Origin: Nocardioides dongkuii
Lineage (GTDB): Bacteria > Actinomycetota > Actinomycetes > Propionibacteriales > Nocardioidaceae
Length of the DNA: 64,000 bases
Direction: 5' to 3'
NCBI RefSeq assembly: GCF_014127485.1
Contig: NZ_CP059903.1
Coordinates: forward strand, 1,178,001 to 1,242,000
Part shown: one piece after another, positions 1 to 11,637 of the stretch
Layout of the letters: each line of letters begins with the position of its first letter
How positions within the stretch are numbered: the first letter of the stretch is position 1
Notes under the pieces: model-generated
Databases searched by the model: none
Seen by the model: only the letters and a program-made list of their open reading frames with translations
Told to the model about the DNA's origin: nothing
Translations under genes and position numbers: made by a program

Positions 1-372
1 CTGCGGATCTTCGTCGTGCACCCGGCGTACCCGCTGCACCCCGAGGACTGGCGGGTCGAGCTGGCCGCCCTCCTCGAGGCGGCCGAGGCGACCCGCCCCG
101 ACCTGATGCTGGGCGACTTCAACGCGACCCTGGACCACGGGCCGATGCGGGCGTTCCTCGACGCGGGCTACCGCGACGCCGCCGAGCTCGCCGGCGAGGG
201 CTGGCAGCCCACCTGGCCCGCCGACGGCGCCGGGATCGTCGGGCTGGTCCCGCCGCTCGTGCAGATCGACCACGTGCTGGTCCCCGACGGCTGGACGGCC
301 GCCTCCACCCGCACCGTCCACATCCCCGGCGCCGACCACCGGGCCCTGGTCGCCGAGGTCTCCCCGGGCTGA
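1..372 (+). CDS. Endonuclease/exonuclease/phosphatase family protein, C-terminal part
   Basis: The reading frame is open from the first base, so the gene starts outside the window and only about 123 C-terminal residues are present. They carry the late catalytic motifs of the EEP superfamily (DNase I, AP endonuclease and sphingomyelinase relatives): GDFNATLDH, QIDHVLV and GADHRALVAEV, with the Asp-Asn and Asp-His residues used for metal and phosphate chemistry. The substrate cannot be told from this fragment. Many actinobacterial members are membrane-anchored, but the N-terminus that would show this is missing. Family call firm; function unknown. Confidence 0.85.
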   Translation: MRIFVVHPAYPLHPEDWRVELAALLEAAEATRPDLMLGDFNATLDHGPMRAFLDAGYRDAAELAGEGWQPTWPADGAGIVGLVPPLVQIDHVLVPDGWTAASTRTVHIPGADHRALVAEVSPG

Positions 373-411
373 GCGTTTGAAAGATGCCGGCCCGCGAGCA
401 AGGGTGAAGCA

Positions 412-876
412 ATGACCACCGCCACCAGCATCACCGTCAGCCGCAGGATCGACGCCTCCTCGACGGCCGTGTTCGACGTGCTGTCCAACCCTCAGCGGCA
501 CACCGAGCTCGACGGATCGGGATTCGTCGTCAGCGACGAGAAGACCGACCGGATCACCGGCACCGGGCAGGTGTTCCGGATGAACATGACCGGCGACCAC
601 ATGGGCGGCGACTACCAGACCGACAACACCGTCACGGGCTACGACCCGCAGCACCTGCTGGCGTGGAAGACCGCGCCCGCCGACACCGAGGCCCCGGGTT
701 GGGAGTGGATCTGGGAGCTGCAGGCGCAGGGGAGTGACGCGACCGAGGTGCGGCTCACCTACGACTGGTCGAAGGTGACCGACCAGGACCTGCTCGACAA
801 GGTCGGGTTCCCGCTCGTCAGCGAGACCCAGCTGCAGCACTCCCTCGGCAACCTCGCCTCCGCGGTCTCGGGCTGA
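412..876 (+). CDS. SRPBCC (START/Bet v1-like) family protein
   Basis: This 154-residue protein is the normal length for a single SRPBCC domain, a hydrophobic-pocket fold of polyketide cyclase/dehydrase and Aha1-like proteins. It opens with the typical VSRRIDASSTAVFDVLSNPQ segment, followed by repeated beta-strand patterns and a C-terminal amphipathic helix ending LGNLASAVSG. The start is the ATG after a GCAAGGGTGAAGCA leader. It stands alone between a nuclease fragment and the cysteine desulfurase, so context gives no ligand. The fold call is good; no specific function can be given. Confidence 0.8.
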   Translation: MTTATSITVSRRIDASSTAVFDVLSNPQRHTELDGSGFVVSDEKTDRITGTGQVFRMNMTGDHMGGDYQTDNTVTGYDPQHLLAWKTAPADTEAPGWEWIWELQAQGSDATEVRLTYDWSKVTDQDLLDKVGFPLVSETQLQHSLGNLASAVSG

Positions 877-922
877 CCAGATGCGGGAGCGGCGGGCGCG
901 GCGCCGTACGCTGGGAGCCGCC

Positions 923-2092
923 ATGCCCGCCACCGTCTACCTCGACCACGCCGCCACCACGCCGATGGTGCCCGCGGCGGTCGAGGCGCTGACGAAGCAC
1001 CTCCTCGAGGTGGGCAACCCGAGCTCGCTGCACGCCTCCGGGCGGCACGCGCGGCGGGTGGTGGAGGAGTCCCGCGAGACGATCGCGCAGGCGCTCGGCT
1101 GCCGCCCCGGCGAGGTCGTGTTCACCTCCGGCGGCACCGAGGCCGACAACCTCGCCGTCAAGGGCGTCTACTGGTCGCGCCGCGAGGCCGACCCGCGGCG
1201 GGTCCGGGTGCTCGCGAGCGCCGCCGAGCACCACGCCGTCCTCGACCCGCTGCACTGGCTGGCGGAGACCGAGGACGCCGAGGTGGAGCTGCTGCCCGTG
1301 GACGACCGGGGCGTCCTCGACCTCGACGCCCTCTCCGCGAGCATCGCGCGCGACCCTGAGTCGGTCGCGCTGGTCTCGGTGATGTGGGCCAACAACGAGG
1401 TCGGCAGCCTGCAGCCCGTCGAGGAGGTCGTCGCCCGGGCCGCCGCGCACGGCATCCCGGTGCACACCGACGCCGTGCAGGCGATCGGCGCGGTCCCGGT
1501 CGACTTCGCCCGCTCCGGCGTCGACGCGCTCACCCTGACCGGCCACAAGGTCGGCGGGCCGTACGGCGTCGGCGCGCTCGTCGTACGCCGCGAGGTGCAG
1601 GTGACCTCGCTGGTCCACGGCGGCGGCCAGGAGCGCGACATCCGCAGCGGCACCCTCGACACCCCGGCGATCGCCGGCTTCGCCGCCGCGGTCGAGCTCG
1701 CGGTCAAGCAGCAGGCCGAGCACGCCGACCGGGTGGCCGCGCTGCGCGACGAGCTGGTGCGCGGCGTGCTGGCGGTCGTCCCCGACGCGGTGCTCAACGG
1801 CGACCCGGTGCACCGCCTCCCGGGCAACGCCCACTTCTCCTTCCCCGGCTGCGAGGGCGACTCGCTGCTGATGCTGCTCGACGCCCGCGGCATCGAGTGC
1901 TCCACCGGCTCGGCCTGCTCGGCGGGCGTCCCGCAGGCCTCCCACGTGCTGCTGGCCATGGGCCGCGGCGAGGAGGAGGCGCGCAGCTCGCTGCGGTTCT
2001 CGCTCGGGCACACCTCGACCGCCGCCGACGTCGCCGCGCTGGTCGAGGCGATCGGGCCCTGCGTCGAGCGAGCGCGGGCAGCCCGCCCGTGA
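923..2092 (+). CDS. Cysteine desulfurase (IscS/NifS type)
   Basis: This PLP enzyme takes sulfur from L-cysteine and hands it on as an enzyme persulfide. The N-terminus YLDHAATTP is diagnostic. The PLP lysine lies in LTGHKVGG (about Lys209) and the active-site cysteine in STGSACSAG (about Cys332). At 389 residues it has the normal length. An in-frame start at 881 exists, but the ATG at 923 begins right at the conserved fold and is preferred. A TACGCT -10-like box lies at 906-911. The stop overlaps the mnmA GTG by four bases (GTGA), so the enzyme is probably the dedicated sulfur donor for MnmA. Confidence 0.93.
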   Translation: MPATVYLDHAATTPMVPAAVEALTKHLLEVGNPSSLHASGRHARRVVEESRETIAQALGCRPGEVVFTSGGTEADNLAVKGVYWSRREADPRRVRVLASAAEHHAVLDPLHWLAETEDAEVELLPVDDRGVLDLDALSASIARDPESVALVSVMWANNEVGSLQPVEEVVARAAAHGIPVHTDAVQAIGAVPVDFARSGVDALTLTGHKVGGPYGVGALVVRREVQVTSLVHGGGQERDIRSGTLDTPAIAGFAAAVELAVKQQAEHADRVAALRDELVRGVLAVVPDAVLNGDPVHRLPGNAHFSFPGCEGDSLLMLLDARGIECSTGSACSAGVPQASHVLLAMGRGEEEARSSLRFSLGHTSTAADVAALVEAIGPCVERARAARP

Positions 2093-3195
2093 AGGTCCTC
2101 GCCGCCATGTCCGGCGGTGTCGACTCGGCCGTCGCGGCCGCCCGGGCCGTCGACGCCGGCCACGACGTCACCGGCATCCACCTCGCGCTCTCGCGCAACC
2201 CCGCGTCGTACCGCTCCGGCGCCCGCGGCTGCTGCACCATCGAGGACAGCAACGACGCCCGCCGCGCGGCCGACGTCATCGGCATCCCGTTCTACGTCTG
2301 GGACCTCTCCGAGCGGTTCCACACCGACGTGGTCGAGGACTTCATGGACGAGTACGCCGCGGGCCGCACGCCGAACCCGTGCCTGCGCTGCAACGAGAAG
2401 ATCAAGTTCGCCGCGGTCCTCGAGCGCGCGCTCGCGCTCGGGTTCGACGCGGTCGCGACCGGCCACTACGCCCAGCTGCGCCCCGGGCCGGCCGCGGACG
2501 GCGGGCTGGCTGAGCTGCACCGCGCGGTCGACCACGGCAAGGACCAGTCCTACGTGCTGGGCGTGCTCGACCAGCAGCAGCTCGCGCACTCGCTCTTCCC
2601 GCTCGGCGACACCACCAAGCCGGCGGTCCGCGAGGAGGCCGCGCGGCGCGGGCTGCTGGTCGCGGACAAGCCGGACAGCCACGACATCTGCTTCGTCGCC
2701 GACGGCGACAACGCCGGCTGGCTGCGCGAGAAGCTCGGCGACCGGGCCCCGAACCACGGCGGCGCGATCCTCGACGAGGCGACCGGCGAGGAGCTCGGCC
2801 GCCACGACGGCACCTACGGGTTCACCATCGGCCAGCGCAAGGGGCTGCGGATCGGCCGGCCCGCCCCCGACGGGAAGCCCCGGTTCGTGCTCGACATCGA
2901 GCCGGTCGCCGGCACCGTCACCGTCGGCCCGCGCGAGCGGCTCGCGGTGACCCGGCTGCGCGGCGTGCGCCCGCGCTGGTGCGGCGCGGTGCCCACGACC
3001 CTGCACGGCACGGTCCAGCTGCGCGCGCACGGCGAGGAGCTGCCGGCCACGGTGACCGTCACGGGCGAGGAGGTCGACGTCGAGCTGCACGCCCCGGCGT
3101 ACGGCATCGCCCCCGGGCAGGCCGCGGTCGTGTACGACGGCACGCGGGTGGTCGGCTCGGCCACGGTCGCCGCCACCGAGCGGGTGCCGGCGTGA
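2089..3195 (+). CDS. mnmA: tRNA-specific 2-thiouridylase MnmA
   Basis: MnmA inserts sulfur at C2 of U34 in tRNAs for Lys, Glu and Gln. The protein (368 aa, family-typical) starts [13 protein letters not shown], with the ATP-pyrophosphatase P-loop at residues 7-13. The catalytic cysteine pair is present at about Cys98 (NPCLRCN) and Cys201 (HDICFVAD). The TIGQRKGL motif of the central domain and a C-terminal beta-barrel follow. The GTG start lies in the stop codon of the desulfurase gene, so the two are translationally coupled, which fits sulfur relay between them. An upstream in-frame extension from 1384 is the desulfurase gene in another frame and is rejected. Confidence 0.95.
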   Translation: MKVLAAMSGGVDSAVAAARAVDAGHDVTGIHLALSRNPASYRSGARGCCTIEDSNDARRAADVIGIPFYVWDLSERFHTDVVEDFMDEYAAGRTPNPCLRCNEKIKFAAVLERALALGFDAVATGHYAQLRPGPAADGGLAELHRAVDHGKDQSYVLGVLDQQQLAHSLFPLGDTTKPAVREEAARRGLLVADKPDSHDICFVADGDNAGWLREKLGDRAPNHGGAILDEATGEELGRHDGTYGFTIGQRKGLRIGRPAPDGKPRFVLDIEPVAGTVTVGPRERLAVTRLRGVRPRWCGAVPTTLHGTVQLRAHGEELPATVTVTGEEVDVELHAPAYGIAPGQAAVVYDGTRVVGSATVAATERVPA

Positions 3196-3220
3196 CGCCC
3201 GCACCCCACGAAGGAGACGC

Positions 3221-4216
3221 ATGACCACCGCCACCGGCGTCGGCTCGATGCCCGGCGAGGACCAGCACGCGTACGCCGAGGCGGTGCGCGTCGTCCTCGG
3301 CGAGCTCCCGGAGCTGCCGCACCTGCCGGAGCTGCCCGGACGCGGGGTGGCCGCCACGATGACCGGCCGCGCCCTCGCCGTGGTCGCCGACCTCGGCGCC
3401 GACCTGCAGCCCTCGGGCTGGCGGCTCACCGACGCCGCGGGCATCGACCACCGCCGGGCGCGCAGCCTGCTCGCCCAGGACCTCGACGGCCTCGAGGAGC
3501 TGGCCGAGGGCCACACCGGGGCGTTCAAGATCCAGGTGGCCGGTCCCTGGACCCTCGCCGCGACGGTCGAGAAGCCGCGCGGCGACAAGGTGCTCTCCGA
3601 CGTCGGTGCCCGGCGCGAGCTGGCCCAGGCGCTCGCCGAGGGGCTGCGCGACCACGTGCGCGACGTACGCCGGCGGCTGCCGGGCGTGGAGCGGCTCGTC
3701 GTCCAGGTCGACGAGCCGGCGCTGCCCGCGGTGCTCTCCGGCGCGGTGCCGACCGCGTCTGGGTTCCACCGGCACCGCACCGTCGACCTGCCGCAGGCCT
3801 CCGCCGCCCTCGAGTGGGTGCTGGCGGCGATCGCCGAGGCCGGCGCGGAGCCGTGGGTGCACTCGTGCGCGCCCGGCGTCCCGCTCGAGGTCCTACGACG
3901 GGCCGGCGCGCGCGGGCTGTCGGTCGACCTCGCGATGCTCACCGCCGCCGACCACGACCCGCTCGCCGAGGCGCTCGAGGCGGGCGTCACCGTCGCCCTC
4001 GGCGTGGTGCCCGGCACCGACCCGGCCACGCCCGCCAGCGACGCGCACGTCACCGAGAAGGTGCTGCGCTGGCTGGACATGCTCGGCCTGGACCCGGCGG
4101 AGGTCGGCACGCACCTGGTGCTCACCCCCGCGTGCGGGCTGGCCGGCGCGAGCCCGGCGTACCCGCGCACGGCGCTCGCCCTGGTGAGGACGAGCGCCGC
4201 GAGCCTGTCGGGCTGA
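3221..4216 (+). CDS. Cobalamin-independent methionine synthase C-terminal domain protein (MetE-like)
   Basis: This 331-residue protein matches only the C-terminal catalytic barrel of MetE; the N-terminal folate-binding half is absent. The start TTATGVGSMPG is typical of short actinobacterial forms. Zinc-ligand motifs can be seen: WVHSCAPG (His and Cys) and LTPACGLAGAS (second Cys), with VQVDEPALP in between. A GAAGGAGACGC ribosome site precedes the ATG. It follows mnmA by 25 bp and probably shares its transcript. Such short proteins may use a corrinoid protein or another methyl donor, so calling it a full methionine synthase would be an over-reading. Confidence 0.82.
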   Translation: MTTATGVGSMPGEDQHAYAEAVRVVLGELPELPHLPELPGRGVAATMTGRALAVVADLGADLQPSGWRLTDAAGIDHRRARSLLAQDLDGLEELAEGHTGAFKIQVAGPWTLAATVEKPRGDKVLSDVGARRELAQALAEGLRDHVRDVRRRLPGVERLVVQVDEPALPAVLSGAVPTASGFHRHRTVDLPQASAALEWVLAAIAEAGAEPWVHSCAPGVPLEVLRRAGARGLSVDLAMLTAADHDPLAEALEAGVTVALGVVPGTDPATPASDAHVTEKVLRWLDMLGLDPAEVGTHLVLTPACGLAGASPAYPRTALALVRTSAASLSG

Positions 4217-4230
4217 GCCCAGCCCGACAG
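4205..4230. terminator. Bidirectional hairpin between convergent genes
   Basis: A perfect 10-bp stem (CTGTCGGGCT at 4205-4214, AGCCCGACAG at 4221-4230) with a 6-nt loop spans the stop codon of the MetE-like gene and lies 9 bp from the stop of the converging exporter gene. There is no T-run, as is common in high-GC actinobacteria, so it may stop transcripts from both sides. Confidence 0.65.
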
Positions 4231-4238
4231 CGGGAGGG

Positions 4239-5831
4239 TCAGCCGACGTGGACGCCCTCCGGGCCGTCGGTGGCCAGCTCGGTGTGCTTGACGTTGAGGA
4301 ACGCCCAGACCACGACCGAGGCGGCCAGCATCATCGCGGACCCGAGCAGGAACGCGTTGGTCGCGCCCTCGGTGAACACCTGGCCGAAGGTGGTCATGGC
4401 CATCTCCTGGACCTGCTCCGGGGAGGGCTGGGGACCGCCGGCGGCGGCCGCCTTCTCCGCGGCGGCCGTGAGCTCGGCCTCCCGGTCGCTGAACGTCTGC
4501 GTCGCCAGGGTCGCGAGCAGCGCCAGGCCGAGCGCGCCACCGACCTGCTGCATGGTGTTGAGCACGCCGGAGCCGATGCCGGAGTCCTCGGCGCGCAGGT
4601 GGTGCACCGCGGTCAGCGTGAGCGGGACGAAGACCATCCCCATGCCGAAGGACATCAGCAGGATGAAGGGCAGCAGGTCGGTCCAGTAGTCGCCGGTCAC
4701 CCGGGTCACGGGGAAGGTGGTGTCGTAGGGCAGGCGGGAGAACCCGAACAGGCCGCCGGCCGCGAGCAGCGTCCCGACCCCGGCGAGGTACCGCGGGTCG
4801 ACCCGGTTGATCAGGCTGGAGGCCAGGCCCGCCGCGAACACGATGCCGAAGCAGAACGGCAGGAACGCGACGCCGGCCTCCAGGGGGCTGTAGCCCATGA
4901 CCACCTGGATGTACTGGCTGAGGTAGTAGAACATCGCGAACATCGCGGCCGGCGCGAGGAACATCGCCAGGAAGCTGGCGGCCCGGGTGCGGTGCAGGAA
5001 GACCCGCGACGGCAGCAGCGGGTGCGCGACGCGCCGCTCGATCAGCAGGAACGCCACGACCAGCACCGCGCCGACGGCGAGGGCGGCGACGGTGAGGCCG
5101 TCGCTCCAGCCGTCCTCACCCGCACGGCTGAAGCCGTAGACGATGCCCAGCAGGCCCAGGGTGCCGGTCACGGCGCCGGGGAGGTCGAGCTGACCGGGGT
5201 GCGACTCGGACTCGGCCAGGAAGCGCGGGGCGAGCAGCGCGGTGACGATCCCGATGGGGGTGTTGATGAGCAGCGTGAGGCGCCAGCCGTCGACGTCGAG
5301 CCCGAAGGCCCCGTCGAGACCGGTCAGCCAGCCGCCGAGCAGCAGGCCGACGGCCGCGCCGGCGCCGGACATCGCGGCGTACACGGCGAAGGCGCGGTTG
5401 CGCTGCGGGCCCGCCGGGAACGTCGTGGTGATCAGCGCGAGGGCGGCGGGGGAGGCGAGCGCCGCGCCGAGGCCCTGGAGGCCCCGGGCCGCCAGCAGCA
5501 GGCCCTCGTTGGTGGCCAGGCCGCCGAGGAGGGAGGCGATGCCGAAGACGATCAGGCCGGCCATGAACACCTTGCGGCGGCCGTAGAGGTCGCCGAGGCG
5601 GCCGCCGAGCAGCAGCAGGCTGCCGAACGCCAGCGCGTACCCCGTCACCACCCAGGTGAGGTTGGCGTCGGAGATGTTCAGGTCGTCCTTGATGTAGGGC
5701 AGGGCGATGTTCACGATCGTGCCGTCGAGCACGACCATCAGCTGCGCCACGGAGATGAGCACCAGGGCCCACCCGAGGTGCCGGGTGGCGCCGGGCGCGG
5801 CCTGCTCCTCGGCACGTGAGGTGTCGGTCAT
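4239..5831 (-). CDS. MFS drug exporter, DHA2 family (14 TM), copy 1
   Basis: A 530-residue membrane protein of the EmrB/QacA (DHA2) class, which exports drugs or toxic compounds by proton antiport. It shows HLGWALVLISVAQLMVVLD in helix 1, loop motif A GGRLGDLYGRRKVF and antiporter motif C around GAGAAVGLLLGG. The start follows a strong AGAGAAGGAACTCCCCC ribosome site. It lies 59 bp downstream of a TetR gene on the same strand, so the pair probably forms an autoregulated operon under the operator at 6521-6540. It is a close paralogue of the exporter at 6644-8233, with whole segments identical. Confidence 0.9.
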   Translation of the reverse strand: MTDTSRAEEQAAPGATRHLGWALVLISVAQLMVVLDGTIVNIALPYIKDDLNISDANLTWVVTGYALAFGSLLLLGGRLGDLYGRRKVFMAGLIVFGIASLLGGLATNEGLLLAARGLQGLGAALASPAALALITTTFPAGPQRNRAFAVYAAMSGAGAAVGLLLGGWLTGLDGAFGLDVDGWRLTLLINTPIGIVTALLAPRFLAESESHPGQLDLPGAVTGTLGLLGIVYGFSRAGEDGWSDGLTVAALAVGAVLVVAFLLIERRVAHPLLPSRVFLHRTRAASFLAMFLAPAAMFAMFYYLSQYIQVVMGYSPLEAGVAFLPFCFGIVFAAGLASSLINRVDPRYLAGVGTLLAAGGLFGFSRLPYDTTFPVTRVTGDYWTDLLPFILLMSFGMGMVFVPLTLTAVHHLRAEDSGIGSGVLNTMQQVGGALGLALLATLATQTFSDREAELTAAAEKAAAAGGPQPSPEQVQEMAMTTFGQVFTEGATNAFLLGSAMMLAASVVVWAFLNVKHTELATDGPEGVHVG

Positions 5832-5890
5832 GGGGGAGTTCCTTCTCTCGGCGCCCGGGATCTCCGGACGGGTCGGGCGGATGTGCGCGC

Positions 5891-6478
5891 TCAGCGGATC
5901 GCGGCGGGCACGATGATCTGGTCGATCACGCGGGAGATCAGCTCGGGGTCGGGCACCTCGCCGAGCACGAAGACCCGGTGCAGGACGATCCCGGCGAGCA
6001 CCGGCTCGAAGAGGTCGAGGTCGAGCCCCTCGCGCAGCTCGCCGCGTTCGGCGGCGCGACGCCAGAGGAGCCGGGAGACCTCGAGCTTGGGGCCGAGGAC
6101 GTCGCGCCGGAAGGCCGCCGCGAACTCGGGGTCGCGGGACAGCGCGGTGACGACGGCGCCGAAGGCGGCGACGGTCTGGGTGTCGACCAGGCCGCCCATG
6201 CCGCAGAACACGGCCTCGAGGTCGCCCCGGAGGGAGCCGGTGTCCGCCAGCGTCTCCGGGCCCTTGGCGTGCTGGAGCGCCTCGATCACCAGGCTGACCT
6301 TGTTGGTCCAGCGGCGGTAGAGCGTGGCCTTCGAGGCCCGGGCGCGCGCGGCGACCGCGTCCATCGTCAGCCGGTCGTACCCGACGTCGGCGAGCACCTC
6401 GAGGGTCGCCGTGAGGATCTGCTGCTCACGGTCGCCCTCGACACGCGGTCGCTGGACGGTGGGCTCGGGCGGGGTCAT
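5891..6478 (-). CDS. TetR/AcrR family transcriptional regulator
   Basis: A 195-residue regulator with the TetR helix-turn-helix near residues 15-60 (ILTATLEVLADVGYDRLTM, then ASKATLYRRWTNK), followed by an all-helical ligand domain. A longer in-frame ORF starts at 6547, but that extension would translate the palindromic operator. The internal ATG at 6478 has a well-placed GGAGCGACGA site and is chosen. It sits between two DHA2 exporters. The operator directly after its -10 box (TAGGCT, 6548-6553 on the minus strand) argues for autorepression, and a related site lies before the second exporter. The inducer is unknown. Confidence 0.88.
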   Translation of the reverse strand: MTPPEPTVQRPRVEGDREQQILTATLEVLADVGYDRLTMDAVAARARASKATLYRRWTNKVSLVIEALQHAKGPETLADTGSLRGDLEAVFCGMGGLVDTQTVAAFGAVVTALSRDPEFAAAFRRDVLGPKLEVSRLLWRRAAERGELREGLDLDLFEPVLAGIVLHRVFVLGEVPDPELISRVIDQIIVPAAIR

Positions 6479-6520
6479 TCGTCGCTCCAGGGGCGGCGCG
6501 GGGCCGCGCCATCGGTCGAG

Positions 6521-6540
6521 ACGAAACGATGTCGTTTCGT
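6521..6540. promoter_or_regulatory. Palindromic operator before the TetR-exporter operon
   Basis: Perfect 9-bp arms (ACGAAACGA and TCGTTTCGT) are separated by two bases. On the minus strand a TAGGCT -10 box lies at 6553-6548, so transcription would start about at the first base of the palindrome; a bound repressor would block initiation or early elongation. The core ACGAAAC/GTTTCGT is repeated at 8276-8292. Confidence 0.75.
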
Positions 6541-6597
6541 CGGTCACAGCCTAGGGGGACGGTGACCTGCTGCCAACGCAATTACGGCGGACGCACC

Positions 6598-6627
6598 ACG
6601 GCCCGCCCGGGGTCCCGGGCGGGCCGT
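6598..6627. terminator. Hairpin terminator after exporter copy 2
   Basis: A perfect 13-bp GC-rich stem (ACGGCCCGCCCGG at 6598-6610, CCGGGCGGGCCGT at 6615-6627) closes a 4-nt loop, 17 bp past the stop of the minus-strand exporter. It insulates that gene from the TetR promoter at about 6550. Confidence 0.75.
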
Positions 6628-6643
6628 CGTACGTCGTGCCGCC

Positions 6644-8233
6644 TCAGCCCACGTGCACGCCCTCGGGCCCGTCGGTGGCGAGCTCCTCGTGCTTGACGTC
6701 GAGGAACAGCCAGGTCGCGAGCGAGCCGAGGGCGATCAGCCCCGCACCGACCAGGAAGGCCGCCGTCGCACCCTCGGTGAACGAGCCCAGGAAGGCCAGG
6801 CCGGCCGCGTCCGCTGCCGGGACGCCCTGAGCGGTGAGGTCGCGGACCAGGTCGGTCTTGGTGCCGTCGGCGGCCTGCAGGGAGACCGTGCTGAGGATGG
6901 CCAGGCCGAGCGCGCCGCCGACCTGCTGCATCGTGTTGAGCACGCCGGAGCCGATGCCGGAGTCCTCGGGCCGGAGGTGGTGGACGGCGGTCAGGGTGAG
7001 CGGCACGAACACCATGCCCATGCCGACCGCCATCAGGACGATGAACGGGAAGATCGAGGCCCAGTAGCTCACGTCGCCGCCCAGGAAGCCGCCCTGAGCC
7101 GCGGCGAGCAGGTCGGCCGTGCCGTGCGGGACCTCGAGCCGCGAGAACCCGAGGAGGGCGACCGTGGCCATCAGCGTGCCGATGCCGGCGATGAAGCGCG
7201 CGTCGACCCGGTTGACCAGGTTGGACGAGAGCCCCGCGCCGATCACGATGCCCACCGAGAACGGCAGGAACGCGAAGCCGGTGCGCAGCGGGCTGTAGCC
7301 CACGACCAGCTGGATGAAGAGGCTGAGGAAGTAGAACATCGCGAACATCGCCGCGGGGACGAGCATCATCACCAGGAAGCTGGTCGCGCGGGTGCGGTGG
7401 GCGAAGACCCGGACCGGGAGCAGCGGGTGCTGCACCCGGGACTCGACGAGCGCGAAGGCCGCGAGCAGCACGGCGCCGGCCGCCAGCGAGGCGATGGTCC
7501 AGGTGTCGCCCCAGCCGTGGGCCTCCTCGCCGGCGCGGCTGAAGCCGTACACCAGGCCGAGGAGGCCGAGGGTGCCGGTGATCGCGCCGGGCACGTCGAG
7601 CCGGCCGGCGTGCGACGCGGACTCGGGGAGGAAGCGGGGGGCGAGGAACGCGGCGACCAGGCCGATCGGGACGTTGATGAGGAACGTCCAGCGCCAGCCC
7701 TCGAGGCCGAGGACGGGGTCGAGACCGGTGAGCCAGCCCCCGAGGATGAGGCCGACGGCCGCGCCGGCGCCGGACATCGCGGCGTACACGGCGAAGGCGC
7801 GGTTGCGCGCCGGCCCGGCCGGGAACGTCGTGGTGATCAGCGCGAGGGCGGCGGGGGAGGCGAGCGCCGCGCCGAGGCCCTGGAGGCCGCGCGAGGCGAG
7901 CAGGAGTGCCTCGTTCTGGGCGAAACCGCCGAGGAGCGAGGCGACCGCGAAGACGGCGAGGCCGATCATGAACACCCTGCGGCGTCCGTAGAGGTCGCCG
8001 AGGCGCCCGCCGAGGAGCAGCAGGCCGCCGAAGGCGAGGGCGTAGCCGGTGACGATCCAGGTGAGGTTGGCGTCGGCGATGCCGAGGTCGTTGCCGATGA
8101 ACGGCAGCGCGATGTTGGCGATGGAGGCGTCGAGCACCACCATCAGCTGCGCCACCGAGATGAGCACGAGTGCCCACCCCAGGTGCAGCTGCTTCCCGGA
8201 GGGCGGAGCCTCGGGGGTCGCGAGGTCGGACAT
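6644..8233 (-). CDS. MFS drug exporter, DHA2 family (14 TM), copy 2
   Basis: A 529-residue paralogue of the exporter at 4239-5831, sharing LHLGWALVLISVAQLMVVLD, motif A GGRLGDLYGRRRVF, the motif C region and the C-terminal ELATDGPEGVHVG tail. An in-frame ORF extends to 8302, but the ATG at 8233 follows an AGAGAAGGAAG ribosome site and matches the start of copy 1. It has its own hairpin terminator and its own palindromic operator (8276-8292) resembling that of the TetR operon, so one repressor may control both pumps. Divergence in the central loops suggests different substrate ranges. Confidence 0.9.
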   Translation of the reverse strand: MSDLATPEAPPSGKQLHLGWALVLISVAQLMVVLDASIANIALPFIGNDLGIADANLTWIVTGYALAFGGLLLLGGRLGDLYGRRRVFMIGLAVFAVASLLGGFAQNEALLLASRGLQGLGAALASPAALALITTTFPAGPARNRAFAVYAAMSGAGAAVGLILGGWLTGLDPVLGLEGWRWTFLINVPIGLVAAFLAPRFLPESASHAGRLDVPGAITGTLGLLGLVYGFSRAGEEAHGWGDTWTIASLAAGAVLLAAFALVESRVQHPLLPVRVFAHRTRATSFLVMMLVPAAMFAMFYFLSLFIQLVVGYSPLRTGFAFLPFSVGIVIGAGLSSNLVNRVDARFIAGIGTLMATVALLGFSRLEVPHGTADLLAAAQGGFLGGDVSYWASIFPFIVLMAVGMGMVFVPLTLTAVHHLRPEDSGIGSGVLNTMQQVGGALGLAILSTVSLQAADGTKTDLVRDLTAQGVPAADAAGLAFLGSFTEGATAAFLVGAGLIALGSLATWLFLDVKHEELATDGPEGVHVG

Positions 8234-8235
8234 GA

Positions 8236-10524
<2,289 letters not shown>

Positions 10525-10533
10525 CCCGAGGGG

Positions 10534-11637
10534 TCAGCTCTCGAAGCGCTGGCCCCCCGGCTTGACGTCGCCGGCGAAGCCCGCCGGCAGCGGCTGCTCG
10601 CTGCACCCGTCGACCACGTCGCAGACGGTGATCCCCTTCTTCCCGACGGCCAGCGCGTCACCCTGCGGGGTCCAGCTCCAGCCCCAGCCGGCCCCGAGGG
10701 CGGGGAGGTCCAGGGACTCGCCGGTGTCGACGGCGTACAGCGTGGTGCTCTCGCCGAAGGTCTCCTCGTTCTCGGTCGTCACCGCCAGGTGCGTCCCGTC
10801 GGGGGACAGCTCGCTGAAGCCGAAGCCGTCGATCGGCTGGACCATCAGCTCCTCGCCGGTGACGGGCTCGGTGACGGCGACCGACCCGTCCCGGGTGGTG
10901 GCCATCCGGCCGCCCGCGACATCCGGGAGGCCGCCCGAGCCGCCGACGACCTGTCGCGCCTCCCCGGTCTCCCGGTCCACCGCCCAGGTCTCCTTCCGGT
11001 AGCCGACGTAGACGTGGTCGTCGTCGAGGGCCAGCGGCGGCACGTCCCAGTACGACGGCGGCCGGTCCGGCAGGGGGACCCGGTCCACCTCCTCGCCGGT
11101 GCTGACGTCGCGGAGCACGGCCACGAAGCCGTCCCCGTCCTGCTCGGCCAGCGCGTACACCGACTCGGACGGGTCGGTCGCGGGGCCCACGCCCTCGGGG
11201 ATCGTGCCGAGGTCCACGGTCGACCCGTCGGGCCGGACCAGCGTCAGCGCCTCGGGACCGGAGCCGTCGGACGCGCCGCCGTTCTGGTTGCTCCGGACCA
11301 GCGCGCCCTCGGAGGTGAACACCAGGTCGTGCACGGTCCCGGGCACGGTGGCCAGACCCTGGCCGACCGCGACCCGGGAGCCGTCGGCCAGGGCCACGCC
11401 GTACGTCGGGCCCGGGTCGGCCGCCACGTCCGCCGGGCGGTCGGACCCGTCCCCGGTGACCGCGGCGCCGACCGCGAGACCGGCGACGGCGGTCACCGCG
11501 AGGGCGGTCGCGCCGATGCCCACGCGCCGGCGCCGTACCCTCCGGCGGCCACCGGCGAGGATCTCGGTGGCGGGGGGTGGGGGCACGTCGAGGTGCGCGG
11601 CCTCGTCGCGCATCAGGGTGCGGAGTAGGTCAGTCAT
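10534..11637 (-). CDS. Single-pass membrane protein with an extracellular beta-propeller-like domain, partner of the ECF sigma factor
   Basis: A 367-residue protein with a cytoplasmic stretch of about 35 residues, an arginine-rich stop (GGRRRVRRRRVG), one membrane helix near residues 40-60 and an exported domain of WD40/TolB-like beta repeats (LSPDGTHLAVTT, PQGDALAVG). Its start overlaps the sigma gene by 8 bp, so the two are coupled. By position it may sense a signal and restrain the sigma factor, but the zinc-binding anti-sigma motif (HxxxCxxC) is absent, so anti-sigma activity is only an inference. It converges with ligA, leaving a 9-bp gap. Confidence 0.75.
   Translation of the reverse strand: MTDLLRTLMRDEAAHLDVPPPPATEILAGGRRRVRRRRVGIGATALAVTAVAGLAVGAAVTGDGSDRPADVAADPGPTYGVALADGSRVAVGQGLATVPGTVHDLVFTSEGALVRSNQNGGASDGSGPEALTLVRPDGSTVDLGTIPEGVGPATDPSESVYALAEQDGDGFVAVLRDVSTGEEVDRVPLPDRPPSYWDVPPLALDDDHVYVGYRKETWAVDRETGEARQVVGGSGGLPDVAGGRMATTRDGSVAVTEPVTGEELMVQPIDGFGFSELSPDGTHLAVTTENEETFGESTTLYAVDTGESLDLPALGAGWGWSWTPQGDALAVGKKGITVCDVVDGCSEQPLPAGFAGDVKPGGQRFES

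Noticed and set aside
1168..4170. A 1000-residue open frame on the minus strand across the desulfurase, mnmA and MetE-like genes
   Set aside because: It is the antisense shadow of three well-supported genes. In DNA this GC-rich, stop codons are rare and long false frames are common; the translation is low-complexity Arg/Ser/Ala with no motif.
6479..6547. Earlier start for the TetR regulator
   Set aside because: It would translate the operator palindrome; the ATG at 6478 has a good ribosome site and gives the usual length.
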